Position numbers and translations under genes: made by a program. Positions 1 to 9,966 of a DNA stretch of 64,000 bases are shown piece after piece; position 1 is the stretch's first letter, and each line of letters opens with the position of its first letter. Below the pieces are notes generated by a model, which saw only the letters and a program-made list of their open reading frames with translations, was not told where the DNA came from and made no database searches. The DNA comes from JAEUHZ01 sp964552795 (GTDB lineage: Bacteria > Planctomycetota > UBA1135 > GCA-002686595): positions 1-64,000 of the forward strand of contig CAZKIO010000017.1 in the NCBI GenBank assembly GCA_964552795.1. The letters run 5' to 3'.

Positions 1-146
1 GCGCAACGGGAGCAGGTGGCGCGCAGAAAAAGTGCAGCGGGCTGGGACAGTACTCATGTGACCCTGTTCAGGCCGGCAGCTAGGGGACGTCCGCGTGCCG
101 GGCCTGCGTCCTCGGGGACGGGCGCCGGCCACCCGAACGGAGTCGA

Positions 147-2021
147 ATGACCATGCGTGCCGCGATCGTCCTCCTGCTCTCACTGCCTTCGGTCACCTTC
201 GCGCAAGGCGGCGCGACGAGCCTTGCCAGTGAGTCGCTCGGCGGACAACCCGTGGGGGCGTTCAGCGTCGCCCTGTCCCCGGACGGACGGCAGGTTGCGT
301 TCGCGTCCTACAGCGACCAACTGGTCGCGGGCGACGTGAACGCAGGCTGGGACGTGTTTGTACGCGACCGCACGACAGGTGCGATCGAGATCGTGAGCCG
401 CTCCGAAGCCGGCAGCCAGGGTCATCCGTACTCTTCACCCTGGTTCGAGGAGCGCGGAGTGGCGCTGGCATGTTCCCGCGACGCGAGGATCGTGGCCTTC
501 ACGTCGAGCGCGCCGGACCTCGTCACTGCGGATGGGAACACCCTCGTCGATGTGTTCGCAAGAGATCGTGTCCTGGGAACTACGACGCTTGCCAGCATCG
601 GGTTGGGTGGATTACCTGCCAACGGCCATAGCGCCTTCGTCACGACGAGCAGCGGCCAGGCCGGCATAGCCCAACGCTCGTACGCGCCGTCGATCGGCAT
701 CTCCGAGGATGGCCGATTCCTCGCTTTCACCAGTGCGGCGTCCAACCTGGTTCCTGGTGACACCAACCAGAGGCTCGACGTGTTCGTACGCGATCTGCAG
801 AACGGATTGACCGAACGCGTCAGTGTGAATGACGCCGGTACCCAGTCCGCAGGCGGCGGCTACTGCGCATCGATCTCCGCCGATGGGCGCTACGTGGCAT
901 TCCAGAGCAGCGCCAACGACCTCGTGCCGTCCGACACGAACAACAGGGCAGACGTGTTCGTGCGGGACCGCCTGATGTCCACGACGACGCGGGTGAGCGT
1001 GTCGTCCAGCGGCATTGAGGGCGACCACCACTCGGGATGGTACGTGTGGTATTACCCGCCATCCATCTGTGCACACTGCCCCATCTTCGTCGTCGAGTTC
1101 AACTCGACGATCAGTGCCGACGGCCGGTTCGTGGCGTTCACATCGTACGCATCGACACTGGACCCGACGGTGGGCACACTCGGTACACGGGTCTACCTTC
1201 ACGACAGACTGGACGGAAGCACGCGTCTCGCGATCTCCACCCCCTACAACCTCGCCTGGAACCCCAGCTTGTCGGCCGACGGCCGATACCTGGCCTTGTT
1301 GACCTCCGCGTCGGACATGGGCCCGGCGGATGTCAACGCCGGGGTGGACGTGTACCGTCTCGACCGCCTGCTGGGTCGGGCCACGATCGAGAGCGTGGAC
1401 GCCTCGGGGGCCGGTCGCCGTGGTACCGCGACGGCAGTGGCTCTGGCCGCGGACGGCCATCAAGTCGCCTTCCTGAGCAGTGCGAACCTGGTTGCCGGTG
1501 GGGGCACACTCGCCCAGCAGAACGCGTGGTCGCGCAATGCACCGGTGTTGAGCTTCGTCGCGGACTGCGAGGGAACGCCGGGGACCTGCCCCTGCGGAAA
1601 CCTCGGTCAACCTGGCCACGGCTGTGCGAACTCGATCGCGCCGGAGGGTGCCCGCCTGGCGGCCAGCGGGGTTCCAAGTGTCGGGGCGGACACGCTCGCG
1701 CTGACGGCCAGCGGCCTGCCTGGATCCGCACCGGTCCTGTTCCTGCAATCGGCGAGTTCGGTCTCGTCCGCGTCTGCGCCGGGCTTCGGAGACGGTGTAT
1801 TGTGTCTTGCCGGGACCCTGCTGCGGCTGGCGGCGCGCTCGGCCCACTCGGGCGTGGTGCAGCTCGGCGGTCTGGGCGATCCCCGTCTGTCTCAACTGGG
1901 GGGCATCCCGTCACTGGGCACGACGGTCCGATACCAAGTGGTGTATCGCAACGCGGCCGCGTACTGCACTGCGGATGCGTTCAACACGAGCAACTCGATC
2001 GCCGTACCCTGGGGCCTGTAA
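147..2021 (+). CDS. Secreted WD40/TolB-like beta-propeller protein with C-terminal Cys-rich module
   Basis: A signal peptide (residues 1-19, ending TFA before QGG) precedes repeated blades of the type LSPDGRQVAFAS...VFVRDR (about 30-460), typical of PD40/TolB-like propellers. Residues 473-624 form a separate module: a CPCGN motif, GCANS, then DTLALTASGLP, FGDGVLC, a YQVVYRN segment and FN.SN near the end. The same module ends the FG-GAP protein at 50442-52169. The role is probably surface or extracellular binding; no catalytic residues are apparent. The start is ATG at 147, with a second in-frame ATG at 153 equally possible. The gene stands alone upstream of a convergent gene. The fold call is good; the ligand is unknown. 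Confidence 0.85.
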   Translation: MTMRAAIVLLLSLPSVTFAQGGATSLASESLGGQPVGAFSVALSPDGRQVAFASYSDQLVAGDVNAGWDVFVRDRTTGAIEIVSRSEAGSQGHPYSSPWFEERGVALACSRDARIVAFTSSAPDLVTADGNTLVDVFARDRVLGTTTLASIGLGGLPANGHSAFVTTSSGQAGIAQRSYAPSIGISEDGRFLAFTSAASNLVPGDTNQRLDVFVRDLQNGLTERVSVNDAGTQSAGGGYCASISADGRYVAFQSSANDLVPSDTNNRADVFVRDRLMSTTTRVSVSSSGIEGDHHSGWYVWYYPPSICAHCPIFVVEFNSTISADGRFVAFTSYASTLDPTVGTLGTRVYLHDRLDGSTRLAISTPYNLAWNPSLSADGRYLALLTSASDMGPADVNAGVDVYRLDRLLGRATIESVDASGAGRRGTATAVALAADGHQVAFLSSANLVAGGGTLAQQNAWSRNAPVLSFVADCEGTPGTCPCGNLGQPGHGCANSIAPEGARLAASGVPSVGADTLALTASGLPGSAPVLFLQSASSVSSASAPGFGDGVLCLAGTLLRLAARSAHSGVVQLGGLGDPRLSQLGGIPSLGTTVRYQVVYRNAAAYCTADAFNTSNSIAVPWGL

Positions 2022-2144
2022 CGGATCCAGGAGCCCGACCCCGCCTGGCTCCCTGCGGGTGCCCTTCTGGCGTAGGCTCGGTGGCTTCGAGGAACGTCGC
2101 CCGATGCACGCCACGCAATCGCCGATTGCCGACTTCGCGCGCGA

Positions 2145-5100
2145 TCAGTGCGGCGAACGCTCGATCGGCGTCAGCACCACGTTCCTGAACTCGATCCAGG
2201 CGCCTTCGCTCTGCAGGCAGATCTCGCCCGGCTCCTCCAGGCACCAGCTCGCGCGGTTCTGGACCTCGCCGTTGACCTCGAGCGTCAGCTCGCCGCCGTC
2301 CAGCGTGATGCGATAGCGGTTCCACTCGCCCAGCGGCTTCTCGTTGCACGGCAGCAGCTTCTCGGTGCGCCGGCCCTGCGTCCGCTCCGGATCCGCGACC
2401 GCCGGGAACGCGTCGATGTTCCAGATGTCGCCCGCGTTGCGGCTCATCAACTGCGCCTCGAGGCTGCGCGGCCAGACCTTGTCCGGCCCCGTGCGGCGCA
2501 GCAGGACGCCCGAGTTCCCCGCGCCCTTCTCCGGGTCGAAGCGCCATTCGAGCTCGAGCACGAAGTTCGTGTACTTTCCCTCCGTGCGCAGGTACCCGAC
2601 GGGGCTGCCCGCGCAGCGCAGCACGCCGTCGCGGACGGACCACACGTCCTCGGCGCGCGCGTCGGGGTCGGTCAGGTGGAAGCCCCAGCCCGTCAGGTCG
2701 CGGCCGTTGAACAGGCGCACCGGCTCCCCGCGACGGCCCGGCACGCGCGGCTCGCTGCGCAGGAACGCCACGAGGTCCGCGACGTCCTGCGGCGCGAGGC
2801 CGAGCGACGCGGCGTCGGGCATGGCCGACACCGTCTGCTTCACGCGCGCCGCGACCTCGTCCTTCTGGATCGCGTGGCGCCGGCCCAGCGTGTCGCGCAG
2901 GACGAGCAGGTCGTCGTCGCGGATCAGGAACCCCGCGTGCAGCGTCTCGTCGGTCGTCTCGACCAGCCACGTGTCGTAGCCGAACGCGATCGCGGCGGAG
3001 GGGGAGAGGATGCTGTCGACCAGCACCTCCGGCGCGGACTTCGCGTGCACCGCCGACAGGTCCGGTCCAATGTCGGCGCCGCGGCCGTGGAACGCGTGGC
3101 ACTGGCCGCAGGTGCCCTTGCCGAAGAACAGTGGCATCCCGCGCGCGGCCGAGCCCTCGAGCGCGAGGACCGCAGCGGTCGCGGGCCGAGGGGCATCGCC
3201 CTCCGCGGGGAACTCGGCGGCGGCCAGCGCGCGCACGGCGAGATCGGGGCACTCCCGGATGCGCGTCGCGACCGCCGCGCGCGCACGCTCGGACAGCGCG
3301 TCCGCGCGCGCCAGGCGCAAGGCCTCGAAGCCGCCCTCGGAAGTGGCGCACAGGGCGGCCGCGGCCGCCGCGACCTCCGCGGCGCTGCGCGCGTCGTCGC
3401 CCAGCGTGCGCGCATGTTCCGCGATGCGCGCGCGCAGCACGCCCGCGTCGAGCAGCACGCGGAACTCGACGTCGCTCTGGTCGCCTTGCCCCGACCCCGC
3501 GTCGTCGACCGCCGCGCGCGCCGTGAACCGCCGCGCGTCCGGCGGGAGCTCGAAGGCGATCACGCTGTGCGCGTGCGAGCCGAGGCCCTCGGTCCACGTC
3601 CGGCCGTCGACCACGATCGGCCCGCCGGTGCAGTTCTTCCCGCGCCGCACGCTGCCCCACGCGGCCTCGGCGCGCGTCCACTCCGCGCCGCTGAGCTGCA
3701 GCACGCCGCGCGCGTGCTCGACGCGCGGCTCGAGCCACGCGATCCAGTCGCAGGACTGCCCCTTCTCGCCCTCGGTGGCGACGAGCCACAGCGTGCGCGC
3801 GCCCGTGACGTCGACGTCGACGCCGACCGCGCCGCGCGTCACGATCCCGCTCGACCACGCGACCACGCCCTGTTCCTCGCCGCGCCCGACCTGACGCGCG
3901 AGATCGAAGCCCTTCCAGGTCGTCGTGTCGCGGTCCTTCACCCACCAGCGCGCCAGCTCGCGCAGGTCCTCGGGTCCGGACACGGCGAGGTCCACCATGG
4001 CCTCGCCCGCCGCGCGCGCTTCCACGAAGGCCAGCGCGTCGGTCATGCGGCGCCGCTCGGCGAGAGGCAACGCGGCGTCGCGCGCGCGCGCCGCCAGGCC
4101 CGGCACCGCGGCCTCGGGGTGCAGGCGCCAGGCGAGTCCGGCGAAGGCCGGCGACCAGCGCAGCGGGTCGGGATCGCCCAGCTGCGCCACGAGGTCGGGC
4201 CACAGCGCCGCGGCGTGCTCCTCGGCCGCGAGGCCGAACGCCTCCAGGTACGCGCGGTCCTCGCCGTCGTAGCCGCGCGCCAGGGCGAGCAGCGCGGCGC
4301 GCGAGCGCTCGAGCGGCACGCCGCGCAAGGCCACGCACAGCTCGCGACGCACGGCGGGCGACGGATCGGCAGCGAGCGCGGGGGCGTGCTGCAGCACGTC
4401 GCCTCCCACGGCGCGCAGCGCGCGCACGGCCGTCACGCGCAAGTCGGCGTCGGCATCCTTCAGGGCCGCGGCGAGGGCCGTGGTGCGCGGTCCGTCGATG
4501 CGCGCGAGCAGCCACAGCGCCCGCGCGCGCAGGCGCGGCGCGTCCCCCTCGAAGAGCCCGGTCAATGCCGCGCGCGCCTCCATGCTGCGCGCGGTGACCA
4601 GGGCCCGCGCCGCCAGGGCGCGCACGTTGGGGCTGGGGCTCGCGAGCGCCTCGATGCGGCCGGCCACGTGGGCCAGCTCGTAGTGCCTGGGATACACCCA
4701 CTGGCCGGTCGGAACGAGCCGCAGGATGCGGCCGTGCGCCTGGCGGTCGGCCATCGCGTGTCCGCCGACCCCCGGATCCGACCAGTCGGCGACGTAGATC
4801 GTGCCGTCGGGCGCCGCGCACACGTCGCTGGGCCGGAACCAGCCCCGGCGCTCGCCGTCGTCGTTCGTCGCGCGCGCCGCGATCAGCACGCCGGGCTCGA
4901 ACTCGAACCCCGCGCCCGCGGCGCGCGGACGGAGCGCGTAGACCTTGCCCGCGCCGGCATCGGCGCACAGGAGACGTCCGTCGAGCCACGCGCCCAGGCG
5001 GTCGCTCTCGTACACCGCGACGCCCGTCGGCCCGCCCGCGCCCAGTCGAAGGCCGGGCGGCACGACGCCGGGATCCTCGGCGTGCCAGTGCGCGTTCCAC

Positions 5101-6029
5101 GTGTCCTGCCCCGGCCGGCGGTCCGCGCCCCACATCCGCGCGCCGTCCGCGCTGAAATACCCGTGGTTCCCGCCCTCCAGGCACCACAGCGCTCGGCACG
5201 CGCGGTTGCCGTCGTCGTCGTTGTCGCTCTGGAACACGTTGCCGAACGCGTCCAGCGCCAGCTCGTAGTTGTTGCGGAAGTTGTGCGAATGCACCGCGAG
5301 GCCGCTGCCGTCCTCGTCGATCGAGAGCACCAGGCCGCCGGTCCACACGCGCCCGTCGCTCGAGACGAGGCCGGGCTTGTTGTCGGCCAGGACCGCGCCG
5401 CCGTCGCGGTACAGGGAGCCCGAGCGCAGGTGGAAGCCGCCGCGGTCCTGGACGAGGTGCGGTCCGGCGTTGCCGGCGTTGAACCACAGCCGCAGGTCGG
5501 GTCCGTAGACGACCGAGTGCAGGCCGTGGTCGTGATCGTGCCCGCCGAAGCCCGTGAGGAACGTCGCGCGCCGGTCCGATTTCCCGTCGAGGTCGTCGTC
5601 GGTGTACACGTACAGGTTCGGCGAGCAGCTCACGAACACGCGGTTGCCGAACACCGCGATGCCCAGGGGCACCACCAGGTCGGGGTCCTCCACGAACACC
5701 TCGGCGTGACTGCCGCGGCCGTCGCCGTGGAAGTCGCTGAGCACGACGATGCGCTCGCCGCGCGGGTGTTCGAGCCCCGGATTGCGCCCGCCCCAGCGCC
5801 GGTAGTTGACGCCCTCGGCGACCCACACGCGCCCGCGCGCGTCGACGTCGATCGCGGTCGGGTTGAACAAGAGCGGGGACTGCGACCAAAGGTTGACGGT
5901 CACGCCGGGCGGCACCTCGAACCGCTCCGTGAGGTCCATCGGGCCCGTCGTCGGCCCGGTCGGCGCCGGCAATCCGTCGAAGGACTGCAGCGCGGCGAGG
6001 AGGAACGCGGAGAGGTTGGTGAGCGCCAT
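2145..6029 (-). CDS. PVC-type multidomain protein: dehydrogenase-like propeller, HEAT, NPCBM, cytochrome c (CxxCH) and DUF1080
   Basis: This 1294-residue protein begins with a short hydrophobic export-like segment. It continues with a membrane-bound-dehydrogenase-type propeller (about 30-430, with FNPTAIDVDARGRVWVAEG and NDDDGNRACR), HEAT-like repeats (about 446-690) and an NPCBM-like beta-sandwich (about 770-865, GLGSHAHSVIAFELP). Next comes a cytochrome c domain with the single heme motif CGQCH (about 973) and its PVC-type tail. The end is a 3-keto-disaccharide hydrolase domain, DUF1080 (about 1100-1290, LFNGRDLTGW). In Planctomycetota such proteins are linked to periplasmic glycan or sugar oxidation; that role is inferred here. 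No operon partner is visible. Start ATG at 6029; upstream is the MBL-fold gene, 21 bp away. Confidence 0.9.
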   Translation of the reverse strand: MALTNLSAFLLAALQSFDGLPAPTGPTTGPMDLTERFEVPPGVTVNLWSQSPLLFNPTAIDVDARGRVWVAEGVNYRRWGGRNPGLEHPRGERIVVLSDFHGDGRGSHAEVFVEDPDLVVPLGIAVFGNRVFVSCSPNLYVYTDDDLDGKSDRRATFLTGFGGHDHDHGLHSVVYGPDLRLWFNAGNAGPHLVQDRGGFHLRSGSLYRDGGAVLADNKPGLVSSDGRVWTGGLVLSIDEDGSGLAVHSHNFRNNYELALDAFGNVFQSDNDDDGNRACRALWCLEGGNHGYFSADGARMWGADRRPGQDTWNAHWHAEDPGVVPPGLRLGAGGPTGVAVYESDRLGAWLDGRLLCADAGAGKVYALRPRAAGAGFEFEPGVLIAARATNDDGERRGWFRPSDVCAAPDGTIYVADWSDPGVGGHAMADRQAHGRILRLVPTGQWVYPRHYELAHVAGRIEALASPSPNVRALAARALVTARSMEARAALTGLFEGDAPRLRARALWLLARIDGPRTTALAAALKDADADLRVTAVRALRAVGGDVLQHAPALAADPSPAVRRELCVALRGVPLERSRAALLALARGYDGEDRAYLEAFGLAAEEHAAALWPDLVAQLGDPDPLRWSPAFAGLAWRLHPEAAVPGLAARARDAALPLAERRRMTDALAFVEARAAGEAMVDLAVSGPEDLRELARWWVKDRDTTTWKGFDLARQVGRGEEQGVVAWSSGIVTRGAVGVDVDVTGARTLWLVATEGEKGQSCDWIAWLEPRVEHARGVLQLSGAEWTRAEAAWGSVRRGKNCTGGPIVVDGRTWTEGLGSHAHSVIAFELPPDARRFTARAAVDDAGSGQGDQSDVEFRVLLDAGVLRARIAEHARTLGDDARSAAEVAAAAAALCATSEGGFEALRLARADALSERARAAVATRIRECPDLAVRALAAAEFPAEGDAPRPATAAVLALEGSAARGMPLFFGKGTCGQCHAFHGRGADIGPDLSAVHAKSAPEVLVDSILSPSAAIAFGYDTWLVETTDETLHAGFLIRDDDLLVLRDTLGRRHAIQKDEVAARVKQTVSAMPDAASLGLAPQDVADLVAFLRSEPRVPGRRGEPVRLFNGRDLTGWGFHLTDPDARAEDVWSVRDGVLRCAGSPVGYLRTEGKYTNFVLELEWRFDPEKGAGNSGVLLRRTGPDKVWPRSLEAQLMSRNAGDIWNIDAFPAVADPERTQGRRTEKLLPCNEKPLGEWNRYRITLDGGELTLEVNGEVQNRASWCLEEPGEICLQSEGAWIEFRNVVLTPIERSPH

Positions 6030-6050
6030 CGCGCACGAGCATAGCCGCCG

Positions 6051-6848
6051 TCAGACGGCCAGGCTCTCCAGCGCCGCGTCCTGGCGCGCGAGCAGCACGC
6101 GCACCCGGTTCGCGAGGCCCAGCCGCTCCAGGGTGGACGTGGCGGTCGCCTCTGCGATCCGCGGCTCGTTCGTCTTCTTCGACACGTGCGCGATCACCAG
6201 CGTATGCAGGTTCTCCGAGGCCAGGAGCTCGAGCATGCGCGCGCCCTGGTCATTCGAAAGGTGGCCCTGTCCGCCGGTGATCCGGCGCTGGAGGGCGGCC
6301 GGGTAGGGCCCCGCGCGCATCAGGCCGGGGTCGTAGTTGAACTCCAGCACCAGGACGTGGGCGCCTGCGAGACGGCGCGCGACGTCGGCGTCGGGCCGGC
6401 CCAGGTCGGTGACCACGACGGCCACGCGCCCCCCGTGCTCGATGCGGAACGCGACGGTCGGGTCGCAGTCGTGGGGGAGGGGCACGGGACGCACGACGAT
6501 CTCGCCCTCGCCGCGCTCCGAGGCGAGGTGCAGCGCGCTCCCGATGGGCAGCGCCGCGAGGCGCTTGGAGCGCCGGGCCCAGGGGTGCGACAGCGCCGTG
6601 GCGGCGGCGTGCAGCGTGGCGCGCTCGCGCCGCGCGATCATCCCGGCGCTGCGCGCGTGGTCGAGGTGGCCGTGCGTGACCAGCACGTGCTCGATCGCGC
6701 CGCTCGCCAGGCCCGCGGAGGCGAGGCGCGCGTCCATCGCCTCCCGCGTCAGGCCGGCGTCGACCAGGACGGACAGGTCGCCCGCGCGCACGAGCGCGCT
6801 GTTGCCTTCGCTGCCGCTGGAGAGGACCTGGAGGTGCACGAGCCCCAC
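6051..6848 (-). CDS. MBL-fold metallo-hydrolase, YycJ/WalJ-like
   Basis: The 265-residue protein opens with LQVLSSGSEGNS and carries the metallo-beta-lactamase metal motif THGHLDH (H59, H61, D63, H64), followed by VLVDAG-type strands, PLPHDC, VVVTDLGR and a C-terminal LVIAHVSKKTNEP. This matches the YycJ/WalJ branch, cytoplasmic dinuclear-metal hydrolases thought to act on nucleic acids. It lies 21 bp upstream of the giant cytochrome gene on the same strand, but no functional link is evident. There is no signal peptide. Length is normal for the family. The exact substrate cannot be read from sequence. Confidence 0.85.
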   Translation of the reverse strand: MGLVHLQVLSSGSEGNSALVRAGDLSVLVDAGLTREAMDARLASAGLASGAIEHVLVTHGHLDHARSAGMIARRERATLHAAATALSHPWARRSKRLAALPIGSALHLASERGEGEIVVRPVPLPHDCDPTVAFRIEHGGRVAVVVTDLGRPDADVARRLAGAHVLVLEFNYDPGLMRAGPYPAALQRRITGGQGHLSNDQGARMLELLASENLHTLVIAHVSKKTNEPRIAEATATSTLERLGLANRVRVLLARQDAALESLAV

Positions 6849-6930
6849 AGTCTAGCCCCCGGCCCGCGCGCGCGATCCGCCGGGGGCTGCGTCTTTACCC
6901 ACGGCCCAGGAGGCCTAGCATGGCGGCCCC

Positions 6931-8823
6931 ATGCGCAACGCAGCCACCTCCGCCGGCCTGTTCTCCCTGCTTCTCGTCGCCTGCCAGGGCGCCACGACGC
7001 TGACCCCGACGCTGGCGCCGACGCTGGCGCCGGCGCAGCGCGCGGATCCCGCGCGCCTGGCGGCCGACGTCGCCTGGCTCGCCGACGACGCGCGCGAGGG
7101 GCGCCGCGCGGGCACCGAGCAGGGTCTCGCGGCCGGCCGCTGGATCGCCGAGCGCATGCGCGCGCTGGGCCTCGAACCGGCCGGCGAGAACGGCGGCTAC
7201 GAGCAGGAGTTCCAGGTGCAGACCGAGCCGCGCACCGGCGGCGACTCGTACCTCTCCGCCGGCGGCGATCGCGCCAGCGCGCAGGCGGGCGAGGTCGCGC
7301 CGCTGTTCTGCAGCGAGCGCGGCCTGTACCGCGGCCCGGCCGTGTGGTGCGGCTACGGCATCGAGCTCGCCGACCGCGGCTGGGACGATTTCGCCGGCCG
7401 CGACCTGCAGAAGGCGGTCGTGTTCGTGCTGCGCGGATCGCCCAAGTCGCCGCCCGCGGCGGCCGCGCCCGCCCAGGCGCACGGCGGCGCGCCGCCGGCC
7501 GACAACCCGCACGGCGACGTCAAGCTGGTCGCGCCGGGCGACCCGTTCGCGCACGCGGGCCTCGTGTTCACCAAGGTCATGAACGCCAAGCGGCGCGGCG
7601 CGGCGGCCGTCGTGCTGGTGCAGCATCCCGACGACGCGGGCCAGCCGATCCTCGCGTTCCACGAGGGCGGCAGCGGCCGCGCCGGGATCCCGTGCGCCAC
7701 GATCTCGTGGAACGCGGCGCAGCGGCTGTTCGACAGCGGTCCCTGGGACGGGCGCGCGGAGAGCGCGCCGGCCGGGCGCGACGACGATCCCCTGGGCGTC
7801 GTCGGCCGCACCGTCACCATCGCCACGGACGTCGTGCGCGAGAAGGGCCCCGCGACCAACGTGCTGGGCCTCGTGCCGGGCCGCGACCGCTCGCGCGTGG
7901 TGGTGGTCGGCGCGCACTACGACCACCTGGGCCACGGCGGCACCGGATCGCTGGCGCCGGGCAAGCGCGAGATCCACAACGGCGCCGACGACAACGCCAG
8001 CGGCACGGCCGCGGTGCTCGAGGTCGCGCGCCTCCTGCGCGCCGGCCCGCCGCCCGCGTGCGACGTCCTGATCGCGCTGTGGTCGGGCGAGGAGCTGGGC
8101 CTGCTGGGCAGCGAGCACTGGGCGCAGCACCCGACCGTGCCCTTCGAGCGCGTCGTCGCCAACGTGAACCTCGACATGGTCGGGCGTGCGGGCAACGGCA
8201 AGCTGCAGATCCTGGGAGCGGGTTCGGCGCGCGAGTTCGCGGGCTGGCTGGCCGAGGCCGGCCCGCGCGCGGGGCTCGAGCTCACGGTGAACGCGTCGGC
8301 GTCGGCCATGTCGGGCAGCAGCGACCACGCGACGTTCGCCAAGCGCAAGAAGCCGGTGCTGCACCTCTTCAGCGGGCTGCACAGCGACTACCACAAGCCC
8401 AGCGACGACATCGAGCGGTTCGAGTCCGGTGGAGCCGCGCGCACCGCCGACCTGACGCTCGACCTCGTCGATCGCTTGTCGCGGGCGCGCGGCCTCGCCT
8501 TCGTCGAACCGGCCGCGCCCGAGGGCGAGAAGCGCCAGATCCAATCGGGCTTCAACGCCTGGTTCGGCTCGATCCCCAACTACGCCTTCGAGGGCCCGGG
8601 CGTGAAGATCGACGGCACGTCGCCGGGCAGCCCGGCCGAGCACGCCGGGTTCCTGGCGGGCGACGTGCTGCTGCAACTGGGGGAGGTGAAGCTCGCGAAC
8701 ATCTACGACTTCACCTACTCGCTCCAGCACTACAAGCCCGGCGACGTGGTGCTCGTGCGCTTCGAGCGCGACGGGCAGATGGAGGAGACGCGCGTGACGC
8801 TCTCCTCGCGCGGACTGCGCTGA
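6931..8823 (+). CDS. M28-family zinc aminopeptidase lipoprotein with C-terminal PDZ domain
   Basis: The N-terminus has a lipoprotein signal (LLLVAC, Cys around residue 18), then a small Thr/Pro/Leu repeat. The peptidase domain keeps the M28 zinc ligands: H329 in GAHYDHLG, D353 in GADDNASG, E387/E388 in WSGEELGLLG, D415 in NVNLDMVGR and H488 in SDYHKPSDD. A PA-like insert lies at about 110-260. Residues 535-627 form a PDZ domain (GTSPGSPAEHAGFLAGDVLL). It should be anchored at the periplasmic face and trim peptides, with PDZ-mediated substrate capture inferred. It converges with the TolB-like gene, with only three bases between the stops. Start ATG at 6931. Confidence 0.9.
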   Translation: MRNAATSAGLFSLLLVACQGATTLTPTLAPTLAPAQRADPARLAADVAWLADDAREGRRAGTEQGLAAGRWIAERMRALGLEPAGENGGYEQEFQVQTEPRTGGDSYLSAGGDRASAQAGEVAPLFCSERGLYRGPAVWCGYGIELADRGWDDFAGRDLQKAVVFVLRGSPKSPPAAAAPAQAHGGAPPADNPHGDVKLVAPGDPFAHAGLVFTKVMNAKRRGAAAVVLVQHPDDAGQPILAFHEGGSGRAGIPCATISWNAAQRLFDSGPWDGRAESAPAGRDDDPLGVVGRTVTIATDVVREKGPATNVLGLVPGRDRSRVVVVGAHYDHLGHGGTGSLAPGKREIHNGADDNASGTAAVLEVARLLRAGPPPACDVLIALWSGEELGLLGSEHWAQHPTVPFERVVANVNLDMVGRAGNGKLQILGAGSAREFAGWLAEAGPRAGLELTVNASASAMSGSSDHATFAKRKKPVLHLFSGLHSDYHKPSDDIERFESGGAARTADLTLDLVDRLSRARGLAFVEPAAPEGEKRQIQSGFNAWFGSIPNYAFEGPGVKIDGTSPGSPAEHAGFLAGDVLLQLGEVKLANIYDFTYSLQHYKPGDVVLVRFERDGQMEETRVTLSSRGLR

Positions 8824-8826
8824 ACC

Positions 8827-9966
8827 TCAGCGCCAGCGCGCGACGTACAGGTTCGTCTCGCCCGGGCGGGTCGAGCCGCGGTTGCTGGCGAAGGCCAGCC
8901 AGCGGCCGTCGGGGCTGAACACCGGGAACGCGTCGAAGTCCGGGTGGAACGTGATGCGTTCCAGGTCCTTTCCGTCCGTTCCGATCGCGAACAGGTCGAA
9001 GTTCGGCATGCCGCGGCGGTCGTCGTGGTGGTTCGTCGAGAACAGGATGCGCTGGTCGTCCGGGAAGAAGTACGGGGCCCAGTTGGCCTTGCCCAGGCGC
9101 GTCACCTGCCGGCGCTCGCTGCCGTCGACGCGGCACATCATGATCTCCATGCGCGTGGGCCGGACCTTCCAGCTCTTCAGGAGCTCCCGATACTCGGCCA
9201 GTTCGGCGGACTCCTTGCCCGGCGTCCAGGCGGTCGAGCGGAACAGCAGCCACTCGCCGTCGTTGCTGAAGAACGCGCCGCCGTCGTAGCCGGGCTCGTG
9301 CGTGACCTGCACGGCGTCGCTGCCGTCGAGGTTCGCGGTCCACAGCTCCAGGTCGCCCGAGCGCGTGCTCGTGAACACCATGCGGTCGCCGCGCGGCGAG
9401 ATGGTGGCCTCGGCGTCGTAGCCCCACTCCGTGGTGAGCGCCTTCTCGCGGCCGCTGGCGAGGTCGTGCACGTAGATGTCGAACTCCGGGTGCACCGACC
9501 ACACGTATCCGTGCGAGCGGTCGGCCGGCGGCGGGCAGTCCTGGTGGAACGCGTGCGTCGATGCGTACAGCACCGAGCGGTCGCCGGGCAGGAAGTACGC
9601 GCAGGTCGTGACGCCGCGGCCGTTCGAGATGCGCTGCAGCGGCCCGCCCGCGCGCGCCGTCGCGAAGATCTGGTCGCACAGGCCCGCCTGCGTCGTGATC
9701 TGGCACACGATGCGGTCGCCGGCGAAGCTCCAGTAGCCCTCGGCCGCGTTCTCGATGCCCTGCGTGACGCGCCACAGGCCGGCGAAGTGCCGCTCCTCGG
9801 GCAGGATCAGCTCGTCGCAGCGCACGAGGCCGGGGATCGGCGGCGCCCCTGAGTCGGCCAGCGCGGCGCCGCGGGGGGTCGGGATCTCGTCGGCCTTGCG
9901 ATCGCCCGCGCTGCAGGCGCACAGGAGGAGCAGCAGCGGGAGGGCGCGGGTCGTCGGCATCGTCAT
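8827..9966 (-). CDS. TolB-like PD40 beta-propeller lipoprotein
   Basis: The 379-residue protein has a lipoprotein signal (LLLLLCAC, Cys near 18). It contains WD40/PD40 repeats: ISPRGDRMVFTSTRSGDLELW, FFSNDGEWLLFRS, FFPDDQRILFSTN and FSPDGRWLAFASNRG. It resembles the C-terminal propeller of TolB but has no TolB N-terminal domain, so it is probably a periplasmic propeller rather than TolB itself. The ATG at 9966 overlaps the yidD stop in an ATGA arrangement; a second in-frame ATG lies at 9960. It is therefore likely translated with rnpA and yidD, an unusual partner for that pair. Confidence 0.85.
   Translation of the reverse strand: MTMPTTRALPLLLLLCACSAGDRKADEIPTPRGAALADSGAPPIPGLVRCDELILPEERHFAGLWRVTQGIENAAEGYWSFAGDRIVCQITTQAGLCDQIFATARAGGPLQRISNGRGVTTCAYFLPGDRSVLYASTHAFHQDCPPPADRSHGYVWSVHPEFDIYVHDLASGREKALTTEWGYDAEATISPRGDRMVFTSTRSGDLELWTANLDGSDAVQVTHEPGYDGGAFFSNDGEWLLFRSTAWTPGKESAELAEYRELLKSWKVRPTRMEIMMCRVDGSERRQVTRLGKANWAPYFFPDDQRILFSTNHHDDRRGMPNFDLFAIGTDGKDLERITFHPDFDAFPVFSPDGRWLAFASNRGSTRPGETNLYVARWR

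Noticed and set aside
2148..6044. Long open frame on the plus strand opposite the giant cytochrome gene
   Set aside because: It is a composition effect of GC-rich DNA: low-complexity Arg/Ala/His-rich translation with no family motif, while the minus strand has clear domains.
8821..8829. Special significance of convergent stops 3 bp apart
   Set aside because: Tight convergent ends are common in this compact genome and also seen at 33025/33029; no shared structure was visible.
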